The notes under the pieces: generated by a model
Told to the model about the DNA's origin: nothing
The model's database searches: none
Seen by the model: the letters and a program-made list of their open reading frames with translations, nothing else
Assembly: GCF_037101375.1 (NCBI RefSeq)
Contig: NZ_AP029019.1
Span: 4,790,772-4,854,771, forward strand
DNA length: 64,000 nt
Reading direction: 5' to 3'
From: Acidovorax sp. DW039
Lineage (GTDB): Bacteria > Pseudomonadota > Gammaproteobacteria > Burkholderiales > Burkholderiaceae_C
Position numbers and translations under genes: made by a program
Shown: piece by piece, positions 16,432 through 27,805 of the stretch
How the letters are laid out: the number at the start of each line of letters is the position of its first letter
How positions within the stretch are numbered: position 1 is the first letter of the stretch

Positions 16432-18222
16432 TCATCCCACAGGGGCCATAGACCTCTGCACTGGCGCCCGTTCCTTCGGGTGTTCCAGCACTGTTTTTTC
16501 CAGATCCATCATATTTTGCCCGGCCGGGGTGCGCCCCGAATCATAGACGACTGTCGCCCCGGGGCTTCCGCCCTGTTTCCGCACAGTCTCTATGGCATGA
16601 GCCAAATCACGCGCCATCTGCATGCCGGTCTGGTACCGATCACCGGGTTGTTTGCGCAAGGCTTTGGCGAGCAACTGGGCAATAACTTGGGGCAGAGAAG
16701 GGTTCAGCGTACGCACATCCGGGGCATCGACCTGCATGATGGTGCGCATCAACTCCGGCATGGAATCGGCACGTAACGGCAGGGATCCGGTCAGGAGCTG
16801 AAACAGGGTCACCCCCAGTGCATAAAGGTCAGCGCGCCCATCGACCTTGGCACCCGAGAGTTGCTCGGGCGACATGAAGCTGGGTGTGCCGAGCACAATG
16901 CCAGTGCGGGTCTTGCTGGCATCCGTGATGCGAGCCACCCCAAAGTCCATCACCTTCACCGTGTCCGTAGCCGTATCAAACATGATGTTGGCAGGCTTGA
17001 TGTCTCGATGGACCACATGTTGTGCGTGGGCGTAGTCCAGCGCCAGGGCCACGCGGCGCCCAATCTCCAGCACTTGATCCACCGGCAGCAGGTAGGGCGA
17101 CCGCGCAAACGATGTCAAATCCGTTCCTGCAAGCAGCTCCATGGCGATATAGGCCAATCCTTTTTCCTCGCCCGCGCCGTAAATGCCCACGATGTGGGGG
17201 TGTTGCAAGCGGCCGGCCGCCTCAGCCTCTTTGAAAAAGCGTTCCTTGGCATCGATCAGGGCAGCCCCCTCAAACTCCTGTTGCAAGGCCAGAGTCTTGA
17301 CGGCAACGCTCTGGCCTGAGCGCAAGTCCCGGCCCTGGTACACCACGCCCATGGCTCCTTTGCCCAGTTCGCGCTTGAGCTGGTAACACCCCAGCTGACC
17401 TTCCGATGTCTGGCGGGGCAGCGTCTCCTGCACGGAAGAGGGTAGCGATGAGGCAGCACCCATGGATATATGGCTGACAGAAGAGTCCGCAGCCAACCCC
17501 GCCTGGGCCTGCAAGTGGGCTTTGGCATGCCGGTAGCGGGCACGCGCATCCTTGTACTGCATGTCACGGCGCAGCAGGTGTTTGAAGACTCTCTTGGCGT
17601 TCGCGTAATCCTTCAGCCGCTCGAAGTCCTTGCCAAGGTGATAGAGGTTGTCCTTGAGCGCATCGGTCGTGGGCAAAGGCCGGAACTTTGCATAAGCTGC
17701 CAGAAGGTCCCCGCGCCCGTGAAAGGCGATGCCCATCATGCGTTCAGCATCTGCCGTGTCGGGTGCAGCAACTGTCGGGGTTGAGGGGCGCTTGGGTAAA
17801 AAAGATCGACCCGCCCATATCAACGTACCGAAGAGGGCGAGCGCACTGGCCGGAGTGAGAGGTACCGCCACCGAAAACTGCTGCTGCAGCACCCACTGCG
17901 CAGCGACCAAGGCAAGCCCCACACCGAATCCAATACCCACGGCAGAAAACAGGGGTAGCAGCGGCAGGAAGCCCACCATCAGCAACACGCCTGCCGTGGC
18001 CACTGTCGCAACGTACAGGCTCCATACTGGGCTGGACAACGCGCCAGAAGCTCCTGCAGGCGCTGGGCCCAGAGCAGCCTCATACAAGGCGTTTTGCAGG
18101 CCGGGGAGCACCCCTGAAAACCACAGAGCCCCCGTCAGGGCCAGTGCGACCATGGCACATGCCCAGCCGTCCCACCGCCCTGTCTTTGGCTTTTGCTCCC
18201 TTGTCTTCCTGGCCACGTGCAA
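16432..18222 (-). CDS. Membrane-anchored eukaryotic-type Ser/Thr protein kinase
   Basis: The 596-residue product has an N-terminal region with three or four membrane helices (about 22-145) and a helical TPR-like linker with ERLKDYANAKRVFKHLL. A kinase domain at roughly 275-535 has the Gly loop LGKGAMGVVYQGRD, VAVKTL, HRDIKPANIMFD, DFGVARI and GTPSFMSPEQ: all catalytic residues are present. The C-terminus is a short Pro/Ala-rich tail. The first codon of the open frame is TTG; an internal ATG at 18153 is an alternative that would shorten the first helix. It begins a kinase-phosphatase-FHA-cyclase run on one strand. Confidence 0.9.
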   Translation of the reverse strand: MHVARKTREQKPKTGRWDGWACAMVALALTGALWFSGVLPGLQNALYEAALGPAPAGASGALSSPVWSLYVATVATAGVLLMVGFLPLLPLFSAVGIGFGVGLALVAAQWVLQQQFSVAVPLTPASALALFGTLIWAGRSFLPKRPSTPTVAAPDTADAERMMGIAFHGRGDLLAAYAKFRPLPTTDALKDNLYHLGKDFERLKDYANAKRVFKHLLRRDMQYKDARARYRHAKAHLQAQAGLAADSSVSHISMGAASSLPSSVQETLPRQTSEGQLGCYQLKRELGKGAMGVVYQGRDLRSGQSVAVKTLALQQEFEGAALIDAKERFFKEAEAAGRLQHPHIVGIYGAGEEKGLAYIAMELLAGTDLTSFARSPYLLPVDQVLEIGRRVALALDYAHAQHVVHRDIKPANIMFDTATDTVKVMDFGVARITDASKTRTGIVLGTPSFMSPEQLSGAKVDGRADLYALGVTLFQLLTGSLPLRADSMPELMRTIMQVDAPDVRTLNPSLPQVIAQLLAKALRKQPGDRYQTGMQMARDLAHAIETVRKQGGSPGATVVYDSGRTPAGQNMMDLEKTVLEHPKERAPVQRSMAPVG

Positions 18223-18424
18223 TCAATACGTATTTGTGTATGAATGTAAAGGCAGCAAGTTTCGCGCCCGAGCTTCTCAACCCTTCCCAAGAGCGGAGAA
18301 AGCTGCTTTCAAGGCCAGACAGTCCACGGGGTGCACAAAACTGCCATGTGCAGCATGCCAAACCGCGCAATACGACAAATTTGTCAGCCACTTGCGTCAG
18401 GTTTCTGTGAGCGGAGAGGACAGC

Positions 18425-18454
18425 AAAAAAGCCCGTGACCTTGCGATCACGGGC
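18425..18454 (-). terminator. Rho-independent terminator downstream of sucD
   Basis: The stem GCCCGTGA/TCACGGGC (18431-18438 with 18447-18454) is followed on the minus strand by six T. It lies 52 bases after the sucD stop. Confidence 0.85.
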
Positions 18455-18505
18455 TTCGAGCCTTGGCACAACCCGTAAGGCGGGCTGTGGACTAAAAGGT
18501 CCGAT

Positions 18506-19402
18506 TTACTTGAGCTGAGCCTTCAGCAGCTTGCCCAGTTCGGAGGGGTTGCGTGTCACCACGAAACCGCACTCTTCCATGATGGCCAGCTTGGCGTCAG
18601 CCGTGTCAGCACCGCCGGAGATCAGCGCGCCAGCGTGACCCATGCGCTTGCCGGGAGGGGCTGTCACGCCCGCGATGAAGCCCACCACGGGCTTCTTCAT
18701 GTTGGCCTTGCACCATTGGGCGGCTTCGGCTTCGTCAGGACCACCGATTTCACCGATCATGATCACAGCGTCAGTGTCTGGATCGTCGTTGAAAGCCTTC
18801 ATCACATCGATGTGCTTGAGGCCGTTGATCGGGTCACCACCGATACCGACGGCGCTGGACTGGCCCAGACCTACTTCGGTCAGCATGGCCACAGCTTCGT
18901 ATGTCAGCGTGCCCGAACGGGACACCACGCCGATACGGCCCTTGCGGTGGATGTGACCGGGCATGATGCCGATCTTGATTTCGTCGGGCGTGATCAGGCC
19001 AGGGCAGTTGGGGCCCAGCAGCAGGGTCTTCTTGCCGCCAGCCGCTTCCTTGGCCTTCATCTTGTTGCGCACTTCCAGCATGTCGCGCACTGGAATGCCT
19101 TCAGTAATGCAGATGGCCATGTCCAGGTCGGCTTCCACCGCTTCCCAGATGGCTGCAGCAGCACCTGCTGGAGGCACGTAGATCACGGACACGGTAGCGC
19201 CCGTTTGCTGGGCTGCTTCCTTGACGGTGGCGTAGATCGGGATGTTGAAGATCGACTCGCCCGCCTTCTTGGGGTTCACGCCCGCCACGAAGCAGTTCTT
19301 GCCGTTCGCGTATTCCTGGCACTTTTCGGTGTGGAACTGGCCAGTCTTGCCCGTGATGCCCTGGGTGATGACCTTGGTGTCTTTGTTGATGTAAATCGAC
19401 AT
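18506..19402 (-). CDS. sucD: Succinyl-CoA synthetase alpha subunit
   Basis: The 298-residue alpha subunit forms the CoA-binding and phosphohistidine half of succinate-CoA ligase in the TCA cycle. It begins [21 protein letters not shown], has the CoA-binding Rossmann domain, the [13 protein letters not shown] segment at [14 protein letters not shown], and the active-site His within [17 protein letters not shown] lies upstream of the ATG. It is 15 bases downstream of sucC and the pair is ended by the terminator at 18425-18454. Confidence 0.97.
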   Translation of the reverse strand: MSIYINKDTKVITQGITGKTGQFHTEKCQEYANGKNCFVAGVNPKKAGESIFNIPIYATVKEAAQQTGATVSVIYVPPAGAAAAIWEAVEADLDMAICITEGIPVRDMLEVRNKMKAKEAAGGKKTLLLGPNCPGLITPDEIKIGIMPGHIHRKGRIGVVSRSGTLTYEAVAMLTEVGLGQSSAVGIGGDPINGLKHIDVMKAFNDDPDTDAVIMIGEIGGPDEAEAAQWCKANMKKPVVGFIAGVTAPPGKRMGHAGALISGGADTADAKLAIMEECGFVVTRNPSELGKLLKAQLK

Positions 19403-19417
19403 GAATGTTCTCCGGGC

Positions 19418-20578
<1,161 letters not shown>

Positions 20579-20771
20579 GAGGTCTCTCTCAGGGAAGGGT
20601 GGTAGTTACCCGTTTGCCATGAACAAATTGTCTGGCCGCGGGCTTGGGACATGGCAACCTGCGACTGTATCATGCTGCAACGCACCATCCTTGTGAGGAA
20701 CTTACGTACTTCGTAAAGCCAAGCAGGGCCAGAACACCTCGCTGAACCCCCTTTTTCGCAGGAGCACCACC

Positions 20772-21704
20772 ATGTCCAAAGTCTTTATCGATGGCGAAGC
20801 CGGCACCACGGGCCTGCAGATCCGTGAGCGTCTGCAGGCCTTGCCTCAGATCGAAGTGGTGAGCATTGCCCCCGAACTGCGCAAAGACCCTGCCGCCAAG
20901 CGCGACCTGATTGCGGGTGTGGACCTGGTCGTGCTGTGCCTGCACGACGATGCAGCGCGCGAAACCGTGGCGATGGTGGACGACATTGAGCGCACCACCG
21001 GCCGCAAGGTGAAGGTGATTGACGCCAGCACGGCGCACCGCACGGCTGCTGGCTGGGTGTATGGCTTTCCCGAGCTGGATGCCGCGCAAACCCAGGCCGT
21101 GCGCGAGGCCACCCGCGTCTCCAACCCAGGCTGCTACGCCACGGGGGCGATTGCACTGCTGCGCCCCCTGGTAGATGCAGGCCTCATTCCTGCAGACGCA
21201 GCTTTGAGCCTGCCTTCCGTGTCCGGCTACTCGGGAGGAGGCCGCACGATGATCGAGGCCTACGAGGCAGGCACTGCAGCACCTTATGAGGCGTATGCCC
21301 TGGGCCTGGCCCACAAGCACATTCCAGAAATCCTGCGCTACACCGGCCTGACACGTCGCCCGGTGTTCATCCCAGCCGTAGGCAACTTCCGCCAGGGCAT
21401 GCTGGTGCAATTGCCATTGCATCTGGACTTGCTGCCCGGCGCACCCAAAGCCAGCGACCTGCACGATGCACTGGCGAGCCACTACGCCAAGACCAATACC
21501 CCCGAGCAATGGGTCAGCGTGCTACCCCCGACGGATGACCTGAAGCTGGCTGCAGACACCCTGGCCGACACCAACAAATTGGAGCTGCGCGTGTTTGCCA
21601 ACGAGCAATACCGCCAGGCGGTAGTGATTGCCCGGTTGGACAACCTGGGCAAAGGCGCCAGCGGAGCCGCCGTGCAGAACATGCGGCTGATGCTGGGCGT
21701 TTGA
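20772..21704 (+). CDS. argC: N-acetyl-gamma-glutamyl-phosphate reductase (short type)
   Basis: The 310-residue enzyme reduces N-acetylglutamyl phosphate in arginine biosynthesis. The start [17 protein letters not shown] gives the NADP-binding loop. The catalytic Cys is in [10 protein letters not shown], followed by [10 protein letters not shown] and [14 protein letters not shown]. The length fits the short AGPR type 2 rather than the roughly 340-residue type. AGGAG lies upstream of the ATG. It is monocistronic, with a clear terminator at 21784-21815. Confidence 0.95.
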   Translation: MSKVFIDGEAGTTGLQIRERLQALPQIEVVSIAPELRKDPAAKRDLIAGVDLVVLCLHDDAARETVAMVDDIERTTGRKVKVIDASTAHRTAAGWVYGFPELDAAQTQAVREATRVSNPGCYATGAIALLRPLVDAGLIPADAALSLPSVSGYSGGGRTMIEAYEAGTAAPYEAYALGLAHKHIPEILRYTGLTRRPVFIPAVGNFRQGMLVQLPLHLDLLPGAPKASDLHDALASHYAKTNTPEQWVSVLPPTDDLKLAADTLADTNKLELRVFANEQYRQAVVIARLDNLGKGASGAAVQNMRLMLGV

Positions 21705-21783
21705 GGGGCAAGAGCCCGGAACGGATGAGGTGTTGATCTCCTTCGATCCCGTCCAGCCACTTCAGCCAAAGAAATCCAAGAGA

Positions 21784-21815
21784 GGGAAGGAGCAGCAATG
21801 CACCTTCCCTTTTTT
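21784..21815 (+). terminator. Rho-independent terminator of argC
   Basis: The stem GGGAAGG/CCTTCCC (21784-21790 and 21803-21809) has a 12-base loop and six T, 80 bases after the argC stop. Confidence 0.8.
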
Positions 21816-21973
21816 GCATCCGCCTCTGCGTGCATCGCTGCACGGCGGCCTGACTTGATTGCTGCCTCACCTGGCTACGTGGATGCACGCTCTCGTCTGA
21901 CAAAGGGCGCCACCCCTACCTCTTAACTTGAACTGGTCTGTTTTCAAGTTTTCAAGCTATCAAGAGGTACCCC

Positions 21974-22531
21974 ATGACGCCCCCCCCCGCCCACCACCCT
22001 CCACGCCCTGCTGGCAGCCACGGAGAGGGAGGCCTGCCCCAGCCCACCAGCGGGCGAGAGAACTCGGGTCTGATGTACTTCTTTATCGGTGCTGCGGCAC
22101 TGGCGCTGCTCATTGTGCTGGGCTTCAACACCTTGGGGCCGGAAGGGGCTGCACGGTCAGGCATCGGGGATGGCCCGGCCACGTCGCCAGCAGGGGCCAC
22201 CACGGGTGGCCCCGACCCCGGAGCGACCCGAAGCGAGATGGGCATACCGGACGGCAAGGCAGCCGGGGGTGCTGCAAACCGTAGCACGGGGCAACCCCAT
22301 TCAGGTGCCGCCACTCCACCCGCCCCGCAAGCCGCAGATACGCCCGCAGCGCCGGGCCGAGAAAGCCTGGGAGCGCCTTTGGGCGGATCGCCCCAAAGCC
22401 GCCCTGGCATGCCTCAAGGCTCCCCCCAAGGCACGAGCGGAAAGCCATCGACAGGTGGCACGAGCATCCCACACGGTGTGTCACCGGACGCACCACAGGC
22501 ATTGCCTGCGATTCCGCCCGCGTCCCGCTAG
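21974..22531 (+). CDS. Hypothetical single-pass membrane protein, Pro/Gly/Ala-rich
   Basis: The 185-residue product has a Pro/His-rich N-terminus of about 30 residues, one membrane helix near 35-52 (MYFFIGAAALALLIVLGF) and a low-complexity extracytoplasmic tail dominated by Gly, Ala, Pro and Thr. AAGAGG lies upstream of the ATG. It converges on recX with the two stop codons interlocked in one CTAG. I recognise no family; the low-complexity tail offers no functional clue. Confidence 0.6.
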   Translation: MTPPPAHHPPRPAGSHGEGGLPQPTSGRENSGLMYFFIGAAALALLIVLGFNTLGPEGAARSGIGDGPATSPAGATTGGPDPGATRSEMGIPDGKAAGGAANRSTGQPHSGAATPPAPQAADTPAAPGRESLGAPLGGSPQSRPGMPQGSPQGTSGKPSTGGTSIPHGVSPDAPQALPAIPPASR

Positions 22532-22998
22532 GCATTCAGATCTGCGTCCCCCTCGGGGCGGTGCCCCTTGAGCACGCGCTGCACCACATCGCCCGCAAAC
22601 CCTCGGGCCATCAGGAAGCGCATTTGCCGGGCCTTTTCCTGCGCATCGGCGGGCAGTTCGCCAAACCGGCGCTGCCAAAGTGCATAGGCCCGCTCAAACT
22701 CCGAGCTTTGCAGGGTCACCAGGGCCTGGTGCACCAGCTCGGGCGCAAGGCCTTTGGCCTGCAATTCCTGGCGGATGCGGGCCGAACCCAGGCGACTGGC
22801 ACGGCGGTACAGAGTGGACTCGACCACACGGGTTTCGCTGATGAAGTCCTTTGACTGCAAATCGTCCAGCACCGCCTCCAGATCGTCCCCCTCTTCCACA
22901 TGCCGCTGCAGCTTGCGCCGCAGTTCATCGCGCGAATGCTCGCGCTGGCTCAGCAAGCGCAACGCACGGCCTTTGAGGGATAACGTGGCAAAACCCAT
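22528..22998 (-). CDS. recX: RecA regulatory protein RecX
   Basis: RecX binds RecA filaments and limits their extension. The 156-residue protein has the three-helix repeats of the family: SLKGRALRLLSQREHSRDEL, then LEAVLDDLQSKDFISETR and LGSARIRQELQAKGLAPELV. I start at the ATG at 22998 (MGFATLSLKGRAL); a longer open frame to 23052 would run through a dispersed repeat and is unlikely to be translated. It lies 200 bases downstream of recA on the same strand, the usual arrangement. Confidence 0.92.
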   Translation of the reverse strand: MGFATLSLKGRALRLLSQREHSRDELRRKLQRHVEEGDDLEAVLDDLQSKDFISETRVVESTLYRRASRLGSARIRQELQAKGLAPELVHQALVTLQSSEFERAYALWQRRFGELPADAQEKARQMRFLMARGFAGDVVQRVLKGHRPEGDADLNA

Positions 22999-23001
22999 TT
23001 T

Positions 23002-23050
23002 GCTATGCTTTTGGTAGCTACTTACGCTTGATGGACGTGCGCTAGATGGC
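23002..23050 (+). repeat. 52-bp dispersed palindromic repeat, copy 3 (upstream of recX)
   Basis: It reads GCTATGCTTTTGGTAGCTAC, then TTACGCTTGATGGACGTGCG and CTAGATGGC: a diverged copy of the family lacking the final T-run. It fills the space just upstream of the recX start and probably forms part of the recA-recX intercistronic RNA. Confidence 0.6.
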
Positions 23051-23197
23051 ATTCAGCCCTGAAGCTTTACGGCGACAGGGCTGTGTTATGGCTTGGGCCT
23101 CGCTGGCTGTTGCTTCCTGCGTGGGCAGCAGCGCAAGTCAACGCAATCGCAAGCGATTCCCGCACCTTGTTTTTGCGAACCTGCGGTGCCGCTCGGC

Positions 23198-24259
<1,062 letters not shown>

Positions 24260-24351
24260 GGATGACTCCTGAATAAATCGATGACCTGTGAAATGGCTTG
24301 CAATCTCTGCAGCATCTGCCGCCTCTGCGGAGAGGCTGTTATTAAAAACAG

Positions 24352-24371
24352 TACTGGCTGCTTGACCAGTA
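24352..24371 (-). promoter_or_regulatory. LexA (SOS) box upstream of recA
   Basis: TACTGGCTGCTTGACCAGTA is a perfect TACTG-N10-CAGTA palindrome, the enterobacterial/beta-proteobacterial SOS box form. It is located 93 bases upstream of the recA ATG, as expected for LexA control. Confidence 0.85.
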
Positions 24372-24469
24372 ATGTAGATGGCCATGCAGACCAAGTAAAC
24401 AGTTTTTTAGTCAGTTTGCCTTACCATTTGTGCACCCCAGTTTTCCGCCCGCACAGGTGCTGAAACTCC

Positions 24470-24970
24470 ATGAAAAATCCCGCCCCTCCTGCACTTGCAC
24501 CTTCGGACGATGCCTGGCGCCAGACCCACCTGGGCAGGCTGCTGGGGCACGCCATGCGGCGCTTTGATGCGCGGGTGCTGCAGCTCATGGCGCGCAGCGT
24601 GGATGTGCCTCTGGCCCTGTCCAACCTGGCCGCGCGTGACCAGGTCAGTGCCGCGCACATCCACCTGACGCGGCACCTGGCGCTGGGTGGAGACCGGTTG
24701 ACGGACCTGGCGCAGCGCGCAGGCATGACCAAGCAGTCCATGGCGCAACTGGTGGACCAATGTGAGGCGTGGGGATTGGTGACGCGGGAGGCAGACCCGC
24801 ACGATGCGCGCGCGCGGCGGGTGCGGTTCACCCCTACGGGGCTGGCGTGGCTGCAGGGCTTTCGTGAAGCCGTTGCGCAGGCAGAGGCGGAGTTTCGCGC
24901 CGAGGTGGGCGATGAGGTGGCCACCGTGGTGGCCATCGGGCTGGAGGCTTATGCCAGCGGGGGAGAGTGA
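24470..24970 (+). CDS. MarR-family transcriptional regulator
   Basis: The 166-residue protein has the winged-helix architecture of MarR: N-terminal dimer helices, recognition region GDRLTDLAQRAGMTKQSMAQL near 76-96 and wing DPHDARARRVRFTPTGLAWL near 109-128, with DxRxxR present. It is divergent from recA across 210 bases. No obvious target gene is adjacent, and the ligand is unknown. Confidence 0.9.
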   Translation: MKNPAPPALAPSDDAWRQTHLGRLLGHAMRRFDARVLQLMARSVDVPLALSNLAARDQVSAAHIHLTRHLALGGDRLTDLAQRAGMTKQSMAQLVDQCEAWGLVTREADPHDARARRVRFTPTGLAWLQGFREAVAQAEAEFRAEVGDEVATVVAIGLEAYASGGE

Positions 24971-25048
24971 GGACCCGGTCAACGCGCCTGCAAAGACAGG
25001 GTCAGCAGGCCCGTTCGTTCCAACAGGCAAGTCGAGTTGCCAACGCAA

Positions 25049-25090
25049 CCTCAAAGGCCGGGCGGTTAACGGCCCCCAGCCTTTGAGGTA
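25049..25090. repeat. Hairpin-forming inverted repeat between marR and the DUF4148-like gene
   Basis: CTCAAAGGC and GCCTTTGAG flank an inner GGGC/GCCC pairing around GGTTAAC. It could fold into a stable hairpin and lies 30 bases beyond the convergent DUF4148-like stop and about 80 beyond the marR stop. No T-run follows, so a terminator role is uncertain. Confidence 0.45.
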
Positions 25091-25119
25091 GCTGCTTCGG
25101 CGGGGCCGTATCCCGTATA

Positions 25120-25470
25120 TCAGTGGGCGCTGGCAGCGGCCCCCTTGCCGGCCACCTGGCTCACTTCGCCGCCCAGGCGGCGCACTTCGGCCACAAACTC
25201 GGGGCCGCTGCGCAGGCGGCGGTACTCGGCCAGGCGGGCTTCGTAGGTGGGGTCTGCGTCGGGGGTGCGATCGCTGTAGTTGGCTTGGCCCAGGCCAGCG
25301 CGGTTCCACAGGTTCAGGTCGGCTTGCACTTCGGCGCGGCTCAGTGCGGGGCCTTGGGCCACGGGCTCGTCACCACCCCATTGTTCGTTGATGGGAGTGG
25401 CAGATGCAGCACCAGCAAATGTGGCAGCGGCCAGGGTGGCAATGGCGATCAGGGTCTTGGCGTTGGTCAT
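25120..25470 (-). CDS. DUF4148-type small exported protein
   Basis: The 116-residue product has a clear signal peptide (MTNAKTLIAIATLAAATFAG with cleavage near ASA). The mature part, LSRAEVQADLNLWNRAGLGQ and EYRRLRSGPEFVAEV, resembles the DUF4148 family of small periplasmic proteins abundant in Burkholderiales. I start at the ATG at 25470 with AAGGAAG upstream. Function unknown; a stand-alone gene. Confidence 0.8.
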   Translation of the reverse strand: MTNAKTLIAIATLAAATFAGAASATPINEQWGGDEPVAQGPALSRAEVQADLNLWNRAGLGQANYSDRTPDADPTYEARLAEYRRLRSGPEFVAEVRRLGGEVSQVAGKGAAASAH

Positions 25471-25629
25471 GGCAGTTCTTCCTTTGGAGTGAGATGTGCA
25501 GGGCGTGATTGCTTGCTGCATGGGAAGAAGTTTCTGCTTTTGCGCCTCTGGCGTATGTGCGTAAACGCACAGGTTTTGCGAGCTGCCAGGGACTCCAGGT
25601 CTACCCTTCGCGCCCGCCCCTACGCAGCC

Positions 25630-27300
25630 CTATGCCCAATGCTGCGAAGGGTGCCGCACATGCAGCACCTGCAGCGGCTGCGAACGCCCGCGCACCTGCA
25701 CCTCTTCAGGCGTGCCCAGGGCATCGGCCACTCCGGCCCAGCGGGCTGATTCGAGCGACAGCACCAGCCGCGCACCCACCACCTTGGAATGGTCTTGCAG
25801 GCGGCTGGCCGTGTTCACCACCTCGCCCACGGCGCTGAAGGTGGTGGTGTCCTCGTAGCCCACCTGCCCCAGCGCCACGCGGCCAGCGTGCAGGCCCATG
25901 CCAAAGTCCAGCGGCTGGCCGAACTGGTCGCGGAAGGTTTCGCCCCACGCTTCCATGCGCTGCTCGATCAGCGCAGCCGCCTGCAGTGCCTGATGGCACG
26001 CGGTAGGCAGGTCGCACTGCAGACCGAAGATGGCCATCACGCTGTCGCCGATGAACTGGTTGGCCAGGCCCCCGCGTTCCTGCACGGCCGCCCCCACCCG
26101 CGCAAAGTACTGGTCCAGCACCCAGGCCAGGTCATGCGGCCATTGGCGCTCGGCCAGACCGGACCAGCGCCGCAAGTCCACAAACAGAATGGCCACCTGC
26201 CGCTCCTGTCCCATGCGCACCGGCAACTGGGGCTGGGCGGGCTGGAACAGGGGCGTGACCTGAATATCTCCGAGAGGCCGCAACTGGCAGGCCAGCCGTA
26301 CCCCCGGCGGGGCCTGCACGCGGGCCAGCGTGGCGCGCTCATCGGCCCCCGGCTCTGGCAGATGCGCGGCAGGCCCCTGCACCCGCACCCGGCAGGTGGA
26401 GCAGCGTGCCCGCCCACCGCACAGCGAAAGGTGCTCAATGCCATGCGCCCGGCTGGCCTCCAGTACCGAATGGCCGCGTGGCACCTGCACCGTGCGGTCG
26501 GGGTAGCGCAGCTGGATGGGGCTGCCTGCACGCTGGCGTTGCCACTTTTGCCAGGCCCAGCGCACACCCAGCAGCGCGGCCAGCGCCACCAGCCAGCCCC
26601 AGCGCAGCGCGTCTTCCAGCGCATCGGCCACCGCCAGTTGTTGCGGGGTGCGCCGCACGGCAGGCAAGGGCGGCAGGCTGGATGCAGCACCCAATGCTGC
26701 GTTCCACGCCACCTCGCGGGCCATGGACAAGAGCCCCAGCAGGGCCAGCACCGGCAGCAATACCGCCGCCGTCAACAGCAGGGGTTGCCAGCGTTGCCAG
26801 CCAGGGGCACGCCCCCGCAGGGCCAGGTGCAGGCCCAGGCAACCATGCCACCAGGCCCCTGTCAGCAGCAACATCAGGGGCACCAGGTTCTCGGGCCGGG
26901 CCAGCGCCTGCACCATGCGTGCGTAGGGGGGCGATGCACCCAGGGTTTCATAAGTCCAGCGGGTGCCCACAAAATGCGCTGCCAGCAACACCGGCAGGCT
27001 CAGGCCCAGCAGCAGGCGCAACGCCTCCACCCAGGGCATGCGCAGGCTGCGGCGCTGCCACAAGGCCACGCATGCCAGCAGCCAATGTGTGAGCAGCGCG
27101 CCGTACAGCACCACGGTGCCCGGCACCGAATGCCACAACGCCGCCCAGCCGCGCAGCCCAGCCTCTGCCACGCCCAGCGACACCAGCCCCAGCGCATGGT
27201 TGCTCAGGTGCAGGGCCACATAGCACCACAGCACCAGGCCGCTGACCCAGCGCAGTGAGCGCTGTGAAGGCAGAAGCGGGCGGGTGGCAAAAAAGGACAT
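25630..27300 (-). CDS. Membrane adenylate/guanylate cyclase with 2Fe-2S ferredoxin domain
   Basis: The 556-residue protein has an N-terminal half with about seven membrane helices and several His residues that could bind heme. A plant-type ferredoxin domain follows (CGGRARCSTCRV, then a fourth Cys in LACQLRP), and a C-terminal class III cyclase domain has metal Asp residues in FVDLRRW and IGDSVMAIFG. The usual purine-selecting Lys is replaced (GGLANQFIGD) and GDAVN is GEVVN, so nucleotide preference is unclear. I start at the ATG at 27300; the open frame upstream runs through a MITE-like repeat. A Crp-like regulator is divergently encoded beyond that element, suggesting a redox-responsive cyclic-nucleotide circuit. 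Confidence 0.85.
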   Translation of the reverse strand: MSFFATRPLLPSQRSLRWVSGLVLWCYVALHLSNHALGLVSLGVAEAGLRGWAALWHSVPGTVVLYGALLTHWLLACVALWQRRSLRMPWVEALRLLLGLSLPVLLAAHFVGTRWTYETLGASPPYARMVQALARPENLVPLMLLLTGAWWHGCLGLHLALRGRAPGWQRWQPLLLTAAVLLPVLALLGLLSMAREVAWNAALGAASSLPPLPAVRRTPQQLAVADALEDALRWGWLVALAALLGVRWAWQKWQRQRAGSPIQLRYPDRTVQVPRGHSVLEASRAHGIEHLSLCGGRARCSTCRVRVQGPAAHLPEPGADERATLARVQAPPGVRLACQLRPLGDIQVTPLFQPAQPQLPVRMGQERQVAILFVDLRRWSGLAERQWPHDLAWVLDQYFARVGAAVQERGGLANQFIGDSVMAIFGLQCDLPTACHQALQAAALIEQRMEAWGETFRDQFGQPLDFGMGLHAGRVALGQVGYEDTTTFSAVGEVVNTASRLQDHSKVVGARLVLSLESARWAGVADALGTPEEVQVRGRSQPLQVLHVRHPSQHWA

Positions 27301-27805
27301 GGGGATGAGGGTGTTGAACCAAAAGACAGTAGGCCGGCTGAGGCGACAGGCTCTCAGAACCTGTTCAAGATCTTTTTGGGGTCGCACAAGTGTCATGCCG
27401 GGATGGGCTGCTAGGCGCAGCGCGCGGCCAATAGCCCGTGCTATTGGCAAGCGGTGCAACAACGCAGACCGCCCCTGGTCGGGCACCCGGCAAAGCCACT
27501 TGCCCGCAGGGTTGGAGTGAAATCGGGCCAATGAACTGGAGCTTTGACGCCCCGGCTGCTTACATGGGCACGAGCCCATGCGGCGCATCCGAGGCATCCA
27601 CTCATCCCGATTGCACTCCAATGCGATCCCCAAAAAGATCTTGAACAGGTTCTCAGAACAACCCTTGTGAGCATAATCCGCCCACCCGGCACCACGGCCG
27701 GGCGCCCTCGAGAACTCTCTGCCCGAACCACCGCGCCATGCGCCTCTGCGGTCTCGGGCGGCGAGGTTCCTTGGGGCCTTCGTATGGCTTTTGGTTCCAC
27801 AGCCC
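27301..27805. other. Non-coding gap between ferredoxin-cyclase and Crp-like genes
   Basis: This 505-base divergent intergenic region is mostly occupied by the MITE-like element (27352-27657). The remaining 150 bases before the Crp-like start contain no recognisable gene; no convincing -35/-10 pair or Crp site was found. Confidence 0.5.
27352..27657. mobile_element. MITE-like non-coding element with 35-bp terminal inverted repeats
   Basis: The left end (27352-27386) reads TCTCAGAACCTGTTCAAGAT then CTTTTTGGGGTCGCA. The right end (27622-27657) is its near-perfect inverse with one substitution and one extra base. Between them lie 235 bases with further symmetry: a nested TTGGAGTG-N-AATCGGG pair and small palindromes CAATAGCCCGTGCTATTG and CATGGGCACGAGCCCATG. 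No transposase is encoded. Size, terminal repeats and lack of coding fit a miniature inverted-repeat element; a target duplication could not be confirmed. Confidence 0.7.

Noticed and set aside
24260..24394. RecA translation starting at 24394
   Set aside because: The extra 45 residues cross the LexA box and match no RecA; the ATG at 24259 has a proper ribosome site.
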